Counted from the first letter of the stretch, positions 33,501 through 47,496 are shown. The stretch is 64,000 bases of DNA from Taenia hydatigena (GCA_036345935.2 JADWOT020000005.1:3776696-3840695); one strand, 5' to 3'. Notes: generated from the letters alone by a model not told the origin. A program made the numbers and translations.

Positions 33501-36500
33501 TTGGACGAATGCAGGCAATCGGGGGGGGGGCAAAGTTGCAGACGCTCTTACCGTTTCTGTGTATACTGATGCTGAAACACGAACTCTATAACTAGGTGAT
33601 AATTTGATGGTAGTGTTTACATTCTTTGCATCCTTTTTTTCACGATCAGCGTCCATCCTGGCGTCGTGATGAGCCGCTGAATTGTCACTAAGACACAAAA
33701 GACGCCTGAAAGTATACGATTTCGACTTGAAAGGCCATTCCACTGGAATGGAATTAAAAAAAACAAGGGCTCAAAATCGCTACAATCCTTGATATTGACG
33801 ACGTCGAGATACTACTATCTGGGGCATTTAAGTAGCCAGTCATCTGAAACGCTTACAAAATCTTGTCACCGCACTCTACACTCCATAAACTACTGCTGCC
33901 TTCCAACCATCCATTGGACTGCATAAACCCCTTGGTCCTCGCAATGTTTATCTTCATTTTGACGGCATTAGTCTTCTGATCCTGCTTTTTAGGCTCCTAG
34001 ACCGTTTGTTTGTAAAAAAACCTTTCCATCACCCTGACTCGGTTTATTATAGCATAAACTTTGGCTCTGAAAGGTGATGCATCGGTAGCGAAAGCAAGCC
34101 ATCCAACCAGACACCGGTCTTTATTACCGTATTCGCCTACAAAGCAGGAATGCTACTCCTTGTTATGTCCAAGTAAATAGAGGGACGATCAGATAGCGTC
34201 CATAATCGAACATCCAACGGTACTTTCCGTGGCTGTGGAGCAATGAAATGGATTAGTAGCAAGGAATAGATTGTGAACGTATTTTTGTCTACGAAATGCT
34301 AAGCCTTGAAGAGTTGGTTCATCACATCCATTCGATCCGCGACGATAGAACCAGGCGAGTGACCAGACCCCTCAACTACGAAGACTCTGGAGCCCACCCG
34401 CTTTGACGACGAATAGCGACCTGAAGAAAGACTGGATTTCGGCTCACTAATTGCTATCGTGTTTAAATTCTACCTTGAAATAGACAATATGAAGCTCAAT
34501 GCATTCTTCAAGGGCTGGAAGGCTTTAAACACCGAACAGCACATCTTGGCAAGCGAGCTCCACAAGTCTCAACGCTTGTGGACTTAATCACCATCGTTGG
34601 CATTGCACCATTTTCAAGTTAGCACTGAGTTTAGACATGGCGGGTGTACAGACTTAAATGTTAATTAGTCTCGTGAACCCTGTGAGGCGCCAATCATTTT
34701 TCCGGGTCAAAAGCAGGTCATTTCTCCCCGCCTTTCTTTCCCCCCTTGCAAATTATTGCCACCTCCATACATCCATTTTTGCCTGTAGCAGATTTTCTGA
34801 TGGAAATGAAATCCCAGAAAAGCATTACTTCCCAATGTGTTTAATCCAAATTGGAGCGTTTTGAGTCATGAGCCTCAAGAGTGGGTTCCCTGTGACGTGA
34901 CTTGACGGTACAACCGTCAATTCAACCTCCACATCATTCCACTGCTTTGGGGCTACTATTGATCTTATTCATGACTAATTTTGTCGCTTATGGAAGGCTA
35001 TTTTTATTTTTTGCATCTGACGTGGGTGCAGTGCATTAAGTACCATATTTTTGTGGGTGGAATCATTCGCCTCCACGGTGAAAAATAAGAAAAAAAAATT
35101 TGCTAACACCATGGCCAGGTTGTGGATTGATTAGGCACTCCACGCCACTGAATTGTGGAAGCAGCCAAATCATCACCACGCACGAGCGCCGATCTTTGAC
35201 ACGTTGACACCGTTCAATCAAATGTTTGACCGTTAAGCGTCTCACCTGTGCTTGAAGTCGCCTCTATCTGAACTTGCCATCTCGTAGGATGTCAAAGAGG
35301 TCGTCCATCGGTAAACACTGGCGTGATTTTGATTGAGAGTGTCTGACTTTAGCTTTCCAAGTCCCTTCAACGCCCTTCATTCGTCTTTTTTCTCAATTTC
35401 CCAGACCCAGTTAACTTGGCAGTTGTTACCTCTCCCAGCACCACTCCATTGCATCATTGAAGCACTTTTCATCATGAAAATGACTAAACCATCCGGTAGA
35501 GAACTACTTCAAGCCTCATTCAACGGCATTTTTAAATTATTCCAACTGAGGAATGCAGCAGTCGTCTTGTCCTGACTCTTAGGTGAATCGGTGTGCGGAA
35601 ATGGAGTCTGGTGCTATGCCTGCCAGGACATCCAAATAAGGCGTCTGTGAAGACGATGACTGTGTCTGAGTGTATTTTTCAAACAATCCTGTTTGCTGGA
35701 CTGCATTTGGACCACCCAAACTGTAGACAGGTACACAATTGGGCGAACGAGGCAAATCCCATCCCAAAAGGAGGCGTATCATATGTGCCCACTGAAGCAG
35801 ATCTTTCCTTTGCTAAAAGTGGATGATGAAGGCTTATCATTAATTCTCACAAGTCCCACCGGGTGTCCATGTTGAGAGTCGATTGCCTCCTTTGTGAACA
35901 GTGAAGGCACCACTTATTTCCCTCCTGAAAGGGTGAAACATGAGTCTATTATCTTCTGAGGTTTGAGTGCTGCTGTAAAAAGTGCAAAGTACGAGATAAA
36001 AACCTTTGATCAGATAGAGTTTCTTCACAGGCATGTGATTTACTTGATGTTTATCCAAGCCACCCACTCAGTTGCTTGCTCTCATCAAAAAGCAAAAAAA
36101 GGCATCAAGTCGCTGTTATATGTGACTTGTGCCTTGGAAGTGTCTTTTTTACACTCCCAAAAAAGAGCAGAAGCTAGTAAGAAGAGTAGAAGAAAGATGA
36201 TTAGTCATCACAAAATGCAGTCGCTTAGATCGGTGCGGGATGTGCTACTTAAATGGGGCAGTTCAGTAGGCTCAAACTTTTCTGGCGATGCACTTGACTT
36301 TATTGCAAGAACGGTAAAATCAGGCTTTATATTTTAATCAAAATAAATGAATGAGGCAAATTTTGTTTTTTTCGCGTTTCTACAAAATTTTTTTTGTGGC
36401 TTTTCGTCTTTATTGTACTTTAAGATCGTCATTCGATTGTCTACCTCCAAGAAAAGGTAAAATTACAAATCGAGGTTGGCAAAACGCTATCAGAGAAAGC

Positions 36501-36929
36501 ACAAAACAAGTGGCAGCACCACTCTAGTTCTCACGGATCGGTTTTGAGGCTGTGTGAAGTCCCGTGCTGTCTTTTAAGGCGACTGACTCGTGGTGGTTGC
36601 TTTAGAAGACGACTTTTCGCTTTAGTTACATTCCATTTGTGTTACATGGAGCAATTAACTCGCAGCTGCAGTTACCTACTCTTCATCAAGTAAATACACG
36701 AAGGGAGGATAGCCTTGAGATGAAGTAGAGCACGCCCTAGTGGTGTAGGGTGAGTAAAGGATGTGATGTTTGCGAATAACTAACAGCATGACCACCAGGT
36801 TACCGTTCAGTGCAAAACGCTAACTTGCGTCGCAATTCATTCAATCAGTTTGTTAGCAAACAGTCTAAAACAGGTACTGTAAAGTCATTACTCATGTGAG
36901 ATAAGCTGATATTGTCTGCGACTGGTTAT

Positions 36930-37320
36930 TACCTGTTAAAACATGTGGATGGGATCTACGCGCTTAGCTCTATCAACGGCTTTAATTGTCAATGTGGGTG
37001 TGAACCAATCATCCCACTGCCTGTTATATCACCTTAAGCAATACCGACTCGCATTTCGTCATGACTTCATCTTGGCTGGGCAACCACACGCGGTTCGCCG
37101 CAAGGATCACGTTAGCCAATCAAATCGTTTCTGGACATCCAGCTCTACTGACGCATCATTACGGCCACTGTCCGGTTAAACGAGGACCCATAGAGCACAC
37201 GGCCTCAAGCTTCAGCCTTACGAACTGATAGATTGGCACATATCAGTGCTTTCTAAAGGACATAAACAATCGCATGTGCCCAAACCACGGGGTTAAATCG
37301 AGCCACTAGAGGATTTCACG
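36930..37320. repeat. Dispersed repeat, copy 1
   Basis: Blocks here (ACATGTGGA.GGG at the left, CTGATAGATTGGC, AAACAATC, GTTAAATCGAGCCACC-like at the right) recur in the same order at 42890-43210. Nature unknown; no ORF or terminal structure identified. Confidence 0.5.
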
Positions 37321-37429
37321 AGATTTTTTTTCAATCACCCGTTAAAATGCCATCGTTGGGAGGCACGTGGCACAAATTGTATCGCTGTGATCGCACCAAA
37401 ATTCATGCTCTCATCAACAGCCTTTCAAG

Positions 37430-37861
37430 ATGGTAAATTATTTAGGAATTAACTTCTTTCAAGCCTTAATAATTCACTCATCTATTGTTACTCCTCTGCT
37501 GCATTATCCACTCGCTCTACTTACCACCCACGAATTAAACTTAAGTGATACATATAACGCTGGCACCGCACAATCCTTAAGGAAATCTTTTAAAAATGTC
37601 AAAGATTTTACGGAAAAAAAGTGGTTCCACTTAACGCAACCCATGAAACTGGCCACTAAATCCATCCTAGGATCCATCGATAAGCATGCAATAAAATCGG
37701 TCTGCATACTTAATATACAAACTTGTGGTCGCACTTCTACGCAAAGCGTCTACAAAGCCGCAGGATTTAGTGCATCCGACAAATACTTTTATGAGGTTCG
37801 CTCTTTCAGCGCATTAAAGTACGAGGACTGCATAAAAAGAACACCCGGTGACCCCTGTTAA
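37430..37861 (+). other. 143-codon open frame of unknown status
   Basis: Begins with ATG and stays open for 143 codons, with moderately coding-like composition in its second half (FKNVKDFTEKKWFHLTQP). No family is recognised and no splice partners were found. Chance is a reasonable alternative. Confidence 0.2.
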
Positions 37862-38766
37862 TTGGCCATCATTTGGTATTCGCGGGTACACCACGTGGTC
37901 ATTAGACCTGGATTCTTCTTCCCACCATTCAACGCCTAAGCCATCAACAAAACGGAAGCACTCATTCACAGTGCATCAAAACTTCACAAGTAGTCGGAAA
38001 AGGAACTGCTGTAACGGCATAAATATGTTAAGGTGAAAAAAGGCTGGCGCAACATTTGTCTAGGTGTCAGATTCCTAGTAAAATGCTAATAACTCTCGTG
38101 ACCTGCCTTTGGTTCTCAGCCACATCCCTGCATGCGATTAAAAATGCAAAGAAAAACTCGTCTCCTTTCATGTTTACAAACACACGAGATTTATTGTTAT
38201 GACTGTGCTTCCAGTGAGTGCAAATAAGTTGCTTTAGGAAAAGAAGTCACGAGCTTTTAACACAGAAGCGACCATTATTCAGATTGTGCAACCTTAAATA
38301 AAGGTGCTTCAAAGATACATGATTCTATTGGGACAAACAGGTTGAAGATGGACTAAAGGTATTTTTGTATGATCCCCAATATTCCTACCAAAATACATTG
38401 CAAAAGTATGTTAGAAGAGACATTAAAACGGCATACCAAAGACCTGCAACAAGCCATAGAAGCTACAGCATCATGCCAGCTGTACGACTAGCCGTGTCCA
38501 ACCCACTGACCGTAGGTTGAAATATTCGTCATCCAGCTGACGCGTCCAAACAAGTTTGTAGGCACGCCATTGGCTGGTGTGTAGCCAATCCGATGGCGGC
38601 AACGCCCATTGGCGCTATTTCGTGTGCCACTATTAGCTGCTGTGAGAGCCGCACAGTCTTGCAATTCAGCCTTTAACGCACTACCGCGAGACACGTACGC
38701 TGTGAAGCCATCTACTTTGTCTTTCCAAAATCCTCTCCCCCATTACGAACGAAAGCAAGGCAGATA

Positions 38767-38784
38767 ATGGACAATGACTCGTAA
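38767..38784 (+). promoter_or_regulatory. Short uORF overlapping GAS2-like start codon
   Basis: ATG at 38767 opens five codons then TAA, out of frame with and overlapping the main ATG at 38774. If included in the mRNA it could reduce initiation at the main start. Confidence 0.4.
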
Positions 38785-41700
38785 CAGTCAATTAGAGACA
38801 CGGGCTTGCTCGCTACCACCAGAAAATTCGGATGTGACAAGTGGATACTCCCCACTGAAAAATAATCAGAATGCCAAAGTGGAACATCTGTATCAGAAAA
38901 ATCAGAATAACTTGACTGCAGGGGGTAAGATGCGGATACCAAATAGTGTTGATTTGAGTCTTGCGGAGGATACCTACCCCGGATGCAGTGACTACGATCC
39001 CTGTTCTCCTGCCTCTATTGATGTAGGCAATGGAAATAACAAACACTCACCCAGCGACTGTAGTAGTGCATTTACAGATGAAGATAGCGGTTGCCAGGTA
39101 TTCTATTTCGGCAATGCTCTTCGCGTGGCCTCCAAATGTCGCATGGGCAGGGCTTGTTCAGTCTCTACACTGGATTCTCCCTCCGTTCAACCTTTCAGCA
39201 ATAGAGATGAATTTCTCGCAGCAATGACTGAAGACTTAGCAGATTGGATGTCACGATTATATCCTGACATTGCAAAGGATCTCGATGCGGAAAACTTTTT
39301 TGACCGAATCTCCGATGGTGTGCTTCTCTGCCATCATGCAACCGAACTACATCGTTTGCTTGAGCAAGAGTTTTCTGTGAGCATTCAGAACGGTGAACGG
39401 AGGTTGGAAGGTGTGCACATTGGCGGAGTGAGGCCTGTTCTTCCTCCCAATCCTCCAACCTTCCAGTCCCGCGGTTTCAGCGCTGTCAACTTAGCTGGAG
39501 GCAGTTTCTGGGCCCGTGACAATGTCGCCAATTTCATCCACTGGTGTCGAGCAATGCGGTTGCCAGACTGTATACTCTTTGAGACCGAAGATCTCGTGTC
39601 CCGCAAGAACCTTCGCAGTGTTATTGTCTGCTTACTAGAGCTAGCTCGTCTCGGTGGACGCGTCGGCATGGAAGTGCCTGAAATCATTTACCTCGAAAAG
39701 GAGATTGACAATGAAATAGCTTTGAGCGAACAATGTTGCGGTAGTGACCACGGAACCAACACTGTGGATTTACCCTCCTATGATTGGGCTGGTGATACAC
39801 AAGGGTTGGAAAATAAGGCAATCAATGTGTCGGTCGGGACAGAGGTGGAGACAAATACTTCGGAGTCTTCAACAGAAGCACTTGCCTCAAAAATTCCTTT
39901 GCCTGCTAAACCCGCAGAAAAGCGTACCAACAAGGCTGCTCTGCTGAGAGAAAAGAAAGCAAAGGAAGAACTAGAGGAACGCAAACGACAGGAAGCCCTT
40001 AAAGCTAAGCAACAGGAAGAAGAGGAGATGAAGAACAAAAAACCGCAGTACAAACGTCCTGTTATTGATATGCGGACTCTAGATGAGATCGTGAGTTAAG
40101 CCACCCCGCTCATTTTGTATCCGTAGATTTTAGTGTATTTTTTTATCTCCCCGTTTTTAGCAATAATGTTTGATTGGTATTTTATCCGCCTTTCTACTTT
40201 ACGTGGCTGCATTTGACATCCCGTCTTGGTGAATAAAGCGTTAAAAGGGAAAAATCGCGCCAAACCGAATAGGATAATGCTGCTAAGGGAAGCATTTATG
40301 GCTAGGGGATGGACGTCTAGTTTGCCTTCATATTGATGTAAGCACAGACTTCAACGACCGATTAGCGCCTCATTTGGACCGCTTAAGAGTGGCAATGTTT
40401 GCATCAATGCAGGTGACTAAGTGCACAGAGCAGTGCGTAAAGCCTACTCTAGTACCTAAGTCAATGTGTAGCCGGACTGAAACTCTCTTCAAGAGAGTGA
40501 ACACTTGTTTGACTATGTCCAACCTTCGGTGTCTGTTTTCCGAGGTTCAATCTCTCCCTTCTGTCCATGTGTGCGTGTCTGTGTTCCCATGACTCATTGC
40601 TCCGTGTCGGGGATTACTCAGCTGCGCTGGTGAAGATGTGAGGTGACCGGATTTGATTTAACCACGGCAACTGCGTGAATTTACAATTCGTCCTGACCCA
40701 GATACACAAAATTTCATAACCAATTGTTCCTTAAACTCCATTGGCTCAAATGCAAATCCCCGATTGGTGGCCCCTCCTATTGACTTTCTAATTTACATTT
40801 TGATTGGTAGTTTGAGAAGTTGCCGCTGTAAAGTGTGAGTGATTTCTCATCTCTGCGAATCGAGTCGAAGCATTAAAAAAAATGTCATCAGGAAGGTGTA
40901 CCGAATTTTGTGGATATTTTGTAAACTTTTCGAAAGTTTCCTCTCCTCTGTATTCTCACCCTTTGTTTTTCGTTTTTTCCTTATAAAATATATGCTACTT
41001 TTCAATTTTAGCTTCTCACATATGCTAGTAAGCTGTCATTATTAGCGGCAAATAAGATTGCGAAGTGTGAGGCAATCTGTCATTGTTTCCAAGCCAACAC
41101 AGTGTTTTGCACAAAGAATGTTGAGACGGTGGAATGCGAGAAAGGGAAGGGTGAAGTCTTTTACTTCCATATGGTGAAAAAAAATTGACGTTCCGATCCT
41201 ATTATTGCCAACAATGACTGGCATTGTTGTCGAGGTGGTGTTTTTTACTTCATGAGTTCTTGTGAGATCACGTTCCCTGAGCGCACACTTTTTTCACATG
41301 CTTGTTTTTATTGTTCTCATTGGTCTTTATTGCTAATGAACACATCCATTGAACAAACAAAGGAATGTTTACACAGTAAGTGTGGTAATCTCTAGACCAC
41401 ATCCTCTCGGGGAATGTGATTCGCGTGTGTGTGTGTTAATTTTAGGGTCATCAAATTTGAACTCAACTCATCGATGTCAGAATGGGTCACTGGTCCCCCA
41501 CAAACCTTACCAATAGCACCCCAGAGCTACCAGAACATCAAAATGGAGCAATTAGCATTATTTTTAAAGTCGGAAATGGGACGAATCTCCATTCCTCCTA
41601 TCATTAACCTCTCAAATGTGATCAAGCTATGACAAAAGGTTCCTGGTTGCCTTTTTACTTTGGGTATTTTCTGTCCTCACAAATTGTATCTTTTTCGCTC

Positions 41701-44700
41701 CATCTGTGTGGGTGTAAGTGCGTATATACATGAGTCACTACAATACAACGGTCACCAACGGGCAAGATGTCGCTTTGCGGCACGGATGTTGGCTCTAGTG
41801 GGAGTCATCTGTCCCGTCTCCCTCTCTTTCACCTGTCCTTCACCACCCCATGCATACCTACGGTGGTACAGATGAGACTACGGCATTTGGGCGGTGGGAT
41901 AAATGACATAGTGGATGAAAAAAACACAATGTGGCCAACATGGATCGAATTTCCGTTTGTGATGGCGCTTTTTTATTTCTGCGTTCAACTTTCTTTTCAT
42001 GAACCCTTCAATAGCCCTGCATTCTTGTCTACCAGATGCACCAGATAAGTGGATAAAATCTGACAGATTGTAACGATATTATCTACTTTGATGGTGCGGT
42101 ATGCGCGCCACTGATTTGCTCCCTCACAAGGCTTGAGTTGCCTTTTGATTTCCCATTCTCGTGGTTTAATCTGAAAGTCACGGTGGTTATGGCGGTGAGA
42201 GATGACTGGCACAACTGAACGTGACCTTTCAGGAGTTTACAATTCGAGCTTTCCAAGAACTCAAATTGACAAAAACATGAACTGAAATTCAGGCGGATAA
42301 TAAAGTCATCTTTGTGTTCTTCTCTCTCTCAAGGTTCGCGAAAAACTGGCCCAATGCACGTGTGAACAGACCTTTCCCATGATCCGATTGAGTGAGGGAC
42401 GCTATCTCTTCGGTGACAAGAGCACGCAAATCTTTGTTCGTGTAAGTCGCATTCTCTCCCATACGGCATTTGGAAGTATGTTTTGTTTAATTACCTTTTT
42501 ATCGCATGTGAACTCGTCAACAACTCGCAGTCCCATTCGCTGGAAGGCTTTGTCTATAACAAGTCTACTTTTAGTCTTCACAATGGTAGCCCGAGAAAGT
42601 GTGGTCATCGTTCACGGCTTGGAGGAATGTGGGGACTTTGTCTTAGAAATCGGGCTCTGTAATAACTTGCAAATTTTACATTTATTGGTTCATCATCCAC
42701 ATACACAAACAAAGTTGGCTTGTTCCAGAAGAGTAGCTGATGGTGCGCTAGTTTGTTTACCTTTGTGTTTGAATGTCACATGCCGCTAAAACTTTGCTTC
42801 TGACAATCTAAAAGATGTCGCGATTTTATTATCCATGTGAAAGAGGCGTCGACCGCCATGCTGCTAGTGTCTGCGGTTGGATGTCACCTGGTAATACATG
42901 TGGACAGGGTCCACGTACTTACTACTTATCACCCGTGATACTGGAGTGTGTTCTTTACACGTAAATCTCACATCACCTCAAGTAATGGCGGATCGAGCGT
43001 CCTACCACCGGGAGTGACAAAAATTCCTCACCTTGATATAAGATCCATGGATGGTTAACGTTCCGGACCTCAAAGCGGACGACCTCAAACACCAGGCTCG
43101 TGAAGTTCTACTGAGCTGATAGATTGGCGTGCCCTTGTGCTTTGTTGCAGACGTGAACAATCACGGGCGTTTGGCACGACCTCAACACGAGTTAAATTGA
43201 GCCACCCAAGTATCTCCATGTACGGTTACACTCAGGCGGCACGATTAGGACAAAATCTTACAATAGTTTGGAAAAGAAAGCTCGATTTGCAAATTTTCAG
43301 CAAATTCACTCCTTCTATGGAGTTCATGGATAGACCTAAGGTGAAAGGGAGGTTAGGCGTGTCCCCGAAGTATGTGCCTACGTTTGGAATTTGGGCTGAC
43401 TAGGCAGCGTTTACACTCGTGTTGCATTCTTCCTCACCTTTTTCGAATGTTTTTACCTTGGCCAGATTCTTCGAAGCCACGTCATGGTGCGTGTTGGTGG
43501 AGGCTGGGATACGTTGGATCACTTTTTGCAAAAGTATGACGAATGCAGGAAGGTACAACAGTCCAGTAAGTTTAGTTCTACCTTTTAAACTGTATTTCGC
43601 ACGTCTTACTGGGGATCTTCCCGCCTAATCAAATGCTTCCATGCAAACTTGGCTCCGTATTCTCCACTTATTCGAGTGCTCATAGCGCATTTGGAGATTT
43701 TGACCAACCGAGACTTAAAAAGGTGTATTTTATGGTGCAACGGCGTAATTACTTAGGTCCATTTGGTTGACCACTTGAAAACTGCGCTTCGTTTTATTTA
43801 ACGGCGTCCTTTCTTCTCGCTCTCTCTGTGTCCTTAAGGCAGTGGCCGATTGAGGTTAGCCTAGCAGGCATTTTTACAGTAACATGAAGTTATTTGAGAG
43901 GGAAGATACCTCAATACGATTCATTCACATGCATTTGTTTGTCTGTTCATTCTCACCCACGTATACGTGCATAATTTTAGTGGGGATACGAGATAATTTA
44001 TGGAAATGAAGTCAAAAATGGACTTGTTCCCCTATGCCAAATTGGGGAGGAATGCAACACTTTATCCACCGATTTTACACTCTCTTGGGACGATTTAGCT
44101 AAAATTTGCATTCCCATTGAAATGGATCAGTTTTGGTTTGTTAAATGCTTTTTTTTTTACTTGAGGCAAACAATCACTTAAGGGCACAATTTGGTTGCTA
44201 AGATCGGTTAAGAGAGACAACTTTGTTGATGGTCTTCTTTGTCCTACCTGGCGCCCACCAATGGCAGATCTACTGCCATAGAAGTAATTACTTGTCCGAC
44301 TTAAGGTGATTAGCACCAAATACTGACTGCTGTGCCACGTGTGCCTTCAAAAGTGACAACATGGAGGTGCAAGTCGCGGACACGTGCGTACACACTGTGC
44401 CTCTGGCTTGAAATCTCGACTTTTTCTGCTAGTGTTCAAGCCAGCAACCATAGCTACAGGTGTCTCTCTATGTGTGTATGTATCTATGTGCAAATCTGTC
44501 TCGGATGAGAGTGAGTTTTACAGCCGTTACCATGGCAATTAAGTCTTAAACGTACTTATCTATCCGCGGATTGAGTGTCTTTTACACGGTGGCTTTCAGT
44601 GCCTCTACGCCATTGAGTCGCTTTTCAGTTCATTTTAACCTCGATCACGAGTAGAATGCTCTAGCCACTGCTGCACTATGCGTCTGACAGAGGTGGGAAA

Positions 44701-46991
44701 GAATCACCACCGCCTGGCGCAGCGAAGCGCAGTTGGACGTCTTTAGAACATTGGTACTAGCCAGCCAAATGCCTTGCTGCTAGGTGGTTGTTCAAAGGTT
44801 GACTTTGGTCATCGTTACCAATACATTCGTTACCGCTGTCACTGTCTGGACGCTCAAAGGCATATGCTGGATATCGGAGGTGAGAAACCCTTGGGATTTC
44901 AAGCTAGATGAAAAAGGGAATTCCCGATTTAAAATGAAAGGCGCTTGGATGCACCAACCTGTTTGGAGAAGCTTTGTTAAGCACTTTCAATAACTACTGA
45001 ATCTCGCCTTCTTTCCAAACCAAAACATCCACTCGTGATGAAAAGGTCAAATACTTCTTGTTCTTTTGCCGCAGACAGCCCATCAACAGCAGACAAGCGT
45101 TCCCAATTCAAGAAAGGACATTCACGCTCAACCGAAGACGGAGTCCTGGATACCACCAACACAGCAAGTCTTGTCAGTGCAGTTTCTGGTAACAGAAGAC
45201 AGTCAGTGGGAATGAGTGAGGAGCAGGGTCCTCTTCTGGGTGAAGGAAAACTCCAGGTGACGAAGAAGGGAAGGGAGGTGGTCTACACTACCACTGAAGT
45301 AATTCACAAGTCACCGTCCAAGTGCAATCTCACTCATCACTGTACCAAGGTGGAGGAAGAGCCGGTGATGTCAGACAGGAATGTAATTATTAGTGAAGAG
45401 AAGCAAATCTCACCCGCTTCCAGTATTGAAGATGTGGCTTCAACCCCAGTTATAAGTCAGGTGAGCCTTGCGGACTTGTTCCCGGTTCAAAGTTTTAGTT
45501 CCCTCAACTGAGGCAGAGCTTCATCCTCTCTGTGAGAGACTGGAAAGAATGCCTAACTGGTGAACGTATTACGCATACTTTCATGATTTGTAGATGGTGA
45601 ACAAACCAAAGATGGGTGGAATTTCACAAACCCCTTTAACAGACCAAATCGACAACTTTATTCAAATAAAGGAGGAGCAGAAAGAGACTCTGTTTGCACA
45701 GAGCGAAGAGCCAGAGGCTGCTGCACTTGCGTCCACCACCTCCAGCATTGAAGACCTTCCACTGATTCCAGTAATTGATCAGGTTGGTGCATCGTTCGTG
45801 ACTTGACGTTGGCAGACGACATCCCGCAGTCAGCCAGTCTAAGGATTGTGTGAATGCACAGATCACTTATTGGTTGAGGCATGTTGATCGAGAGTAAACA
45901 GGAGATTTTAATGCATACCATGCAGACGTTGTGTCTAAAATGTGTCTCCAATGGCAGTGCATTGATTCAAGCACACTCAATTACATCTCCGTCACTGCAA
46001 AATTTCTTCCACAACCACCAGCGCTGAGGCGTAATTTTGATTGGTCCATTTAGCTGATATTATTCAAGGTAGATGGATAAAGAATATGGCGATACATATC
46101 TACAATAGTAGTTTGCTTTTGATCTGGACGCATGCCTAACGCATCCTTGTGTTATCCACGTAGGTTGTCAGTGGATTTGATGCAAAAGTGGAACCTCTTA
46201 CAATTAAGGAGCCCAATTTGAATAAAACTGTGGTGAAGGGAAGATCAAAGCCTAATCCTCTTCCCTCTCCTTACAAACCGGGCCCTAGTTCTGTTACTCA
46301 CAGAATTCCCAGCTCATCCAGTTCATACTCTATCAACCGTCAGAAGGCTACATCAACCCAGAACCTTGCCTCAATTGGGAGTTCACCCAGACCCAATTTG
46401 GGTAAGTTTTCCAAGTCCACAGTGTCTCTCAATGTTCCATCTTCTGTCACACGCACAACTAAACCCTTTGGAACTCAACTAAGTCGACCCACTGCGCTAA
46501 ATAGTGACAAGCGTGCAAAGTCAACCTCCCATCTTACCGCAGCACCTAGTGTTAGTAATCGAACTCGACAGGACATTGATACATCAAAAATGAATGTTTG
46601 GGAACGTCTGTCTGCTAATGTGCCAAGAAATTCGACTGCAGCGAAGATTGTTTCTCCTCCCGCCACTCCACTAAAACGACATCAGCCACAACAAAATCAC
46701 ACCCAAACACAGAGCAATCAAGCCTCAAATATGAAGCGACGCAACTCAATCAGCACAACAAAGACGATTGCTCATTTGGATGACAAACCTGGAGTTGTGA
46801 AAGTCTCTGCGCCTACTGTTAAAACCGATCGAGAGTCGCAGAAGGTGGTACAAACTCGACGCGCCTCGGTAGCGAGGATGCCTGCAGAGGGCTCCCGCAT
46901 CCCAAGACCATCAAAAGTTCCCACAATTTCGGAGACGCGCTCCAAATCGGTCGGATCCCATCTCCAAGCTAAGCGTGGACCTCCCACCTAG
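38774..46991 (+). CDS. GAS2-like protein, CH plus GAR domains
   Basis: GAS2-family proteins cross-link actin (calponin-homology domain) with microtubules (GAR domain). Seven exons, 38774-40090, 42334-42441, 43466-43552, 44798-44879, 45075-45460, 45594-45782 and 46164-46991 (TAG stop), join in phase to about 998 residues. The CH domain lies around residues 145-300 ([62 protein letters not shown]). A Lys/Glu-rich helix (about 395-430) precedes the GAR domain (about 438-505: [37 protein letters not shown]). The long tail is Ser/Arg/Pro-rich and basic. SxIP motifs, SKIP (39887-39898) and SRIP (46893-46904), predict EB-protein tracking at microtubule plus ends. The size fits GAS2L1/2/3-type proteins rather than short GAS2. 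Exon 44798-44879 was found by phase and is the least certain. Confidence 0.92.
40091..42333 (+). other. First GAS2-like intron
   Basis: A 2.2-kb intron (GTGAGT donor, CTCAAG acceptor) lies exactly between the CH and GAR coding parts. Nothing else recognised inside. Confidence 0.7.
42890..43210. repeat. Dispersed repeat, copy 2, inside GAS2-like intron
   Basis: Partner of the repeat at 36930-37320; same block order and orientation, with divergence between blocks. Confidence 0.5.
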
Positions 46992-47496
46992 ACACTGTGA
47001 AGCCTAAATTTGCTCTACAAGTCTTTCTACTCAAGAGGAAATTAGTACCGACACTCACCTGCCCTAATCCCCCAGCCTCTACCTAGACTGTCTGCCCTTC
47101 CATACATAAAGAACAAAAAAGACAACAAGAATATAGCACAATTACACACATTCCACCAAATATGCCTTAATGCTACTACAGTTAACTGTGATATGAGCGA
47201 TTTTCTCAGCACTTCCCTTAACCTCTGACTTCTTACTGACACATGGAGGTCTGTACAAAAAGGAAAAGGAATAACATTGACTCCCATCCATATCTTACCT
47301 ATCATTTATCGACTTTGATAATTTTTGATTACATTTACTGCATCAGTAAACATATTTTCTGTTCGCTTCTTTTATTTTTGGGTAGAAAGAAGCAGTAAGT
47401 TGTAATGAAGCAACTAGGACAGAAAAGTATAATTTGGGCGGGAAGAGGGTAGAGGGCCATTCAAAAGGCGGCCGCATTTCAGTGTACCTGGAGGTG
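46992..47496. other. Shared 3' region between convergent genes
   Basis: Lies between the GAS2-like stop (46991) and USP32 stop (47497) and must hold both 3' UTRs. Confidence 0.6.
47371..47376 (-). promoter_or_regulatory. Polyadenylation signal AATAAA for USP32
   Basis: AATAAA on the minus strand about 120 bases after the USP32 stop codon, a typical position for a 3' UTR signal. Confidence 0.55.

Larger units (their letters stand above)
30526..38773. other. Large intergenic region, mostly no recognised gene
   Basis: I see no convincing gene family on either strand. It contains one copy of a dispersed repeat (36930-37320), two open frames of uncertain status (35963-36337 and 37430-37861), and the promoter side of the GAS2-like gene. 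Small exons like those of FMC1 could be missed. Confidence 0.35.

Noticed and set aside
35963..36337. 124-codon plus-strand open frame as a gene
   Set aside because: Composition is not clearly coding, no family match, no splice partners; likely chance in an 8-kb empty region.
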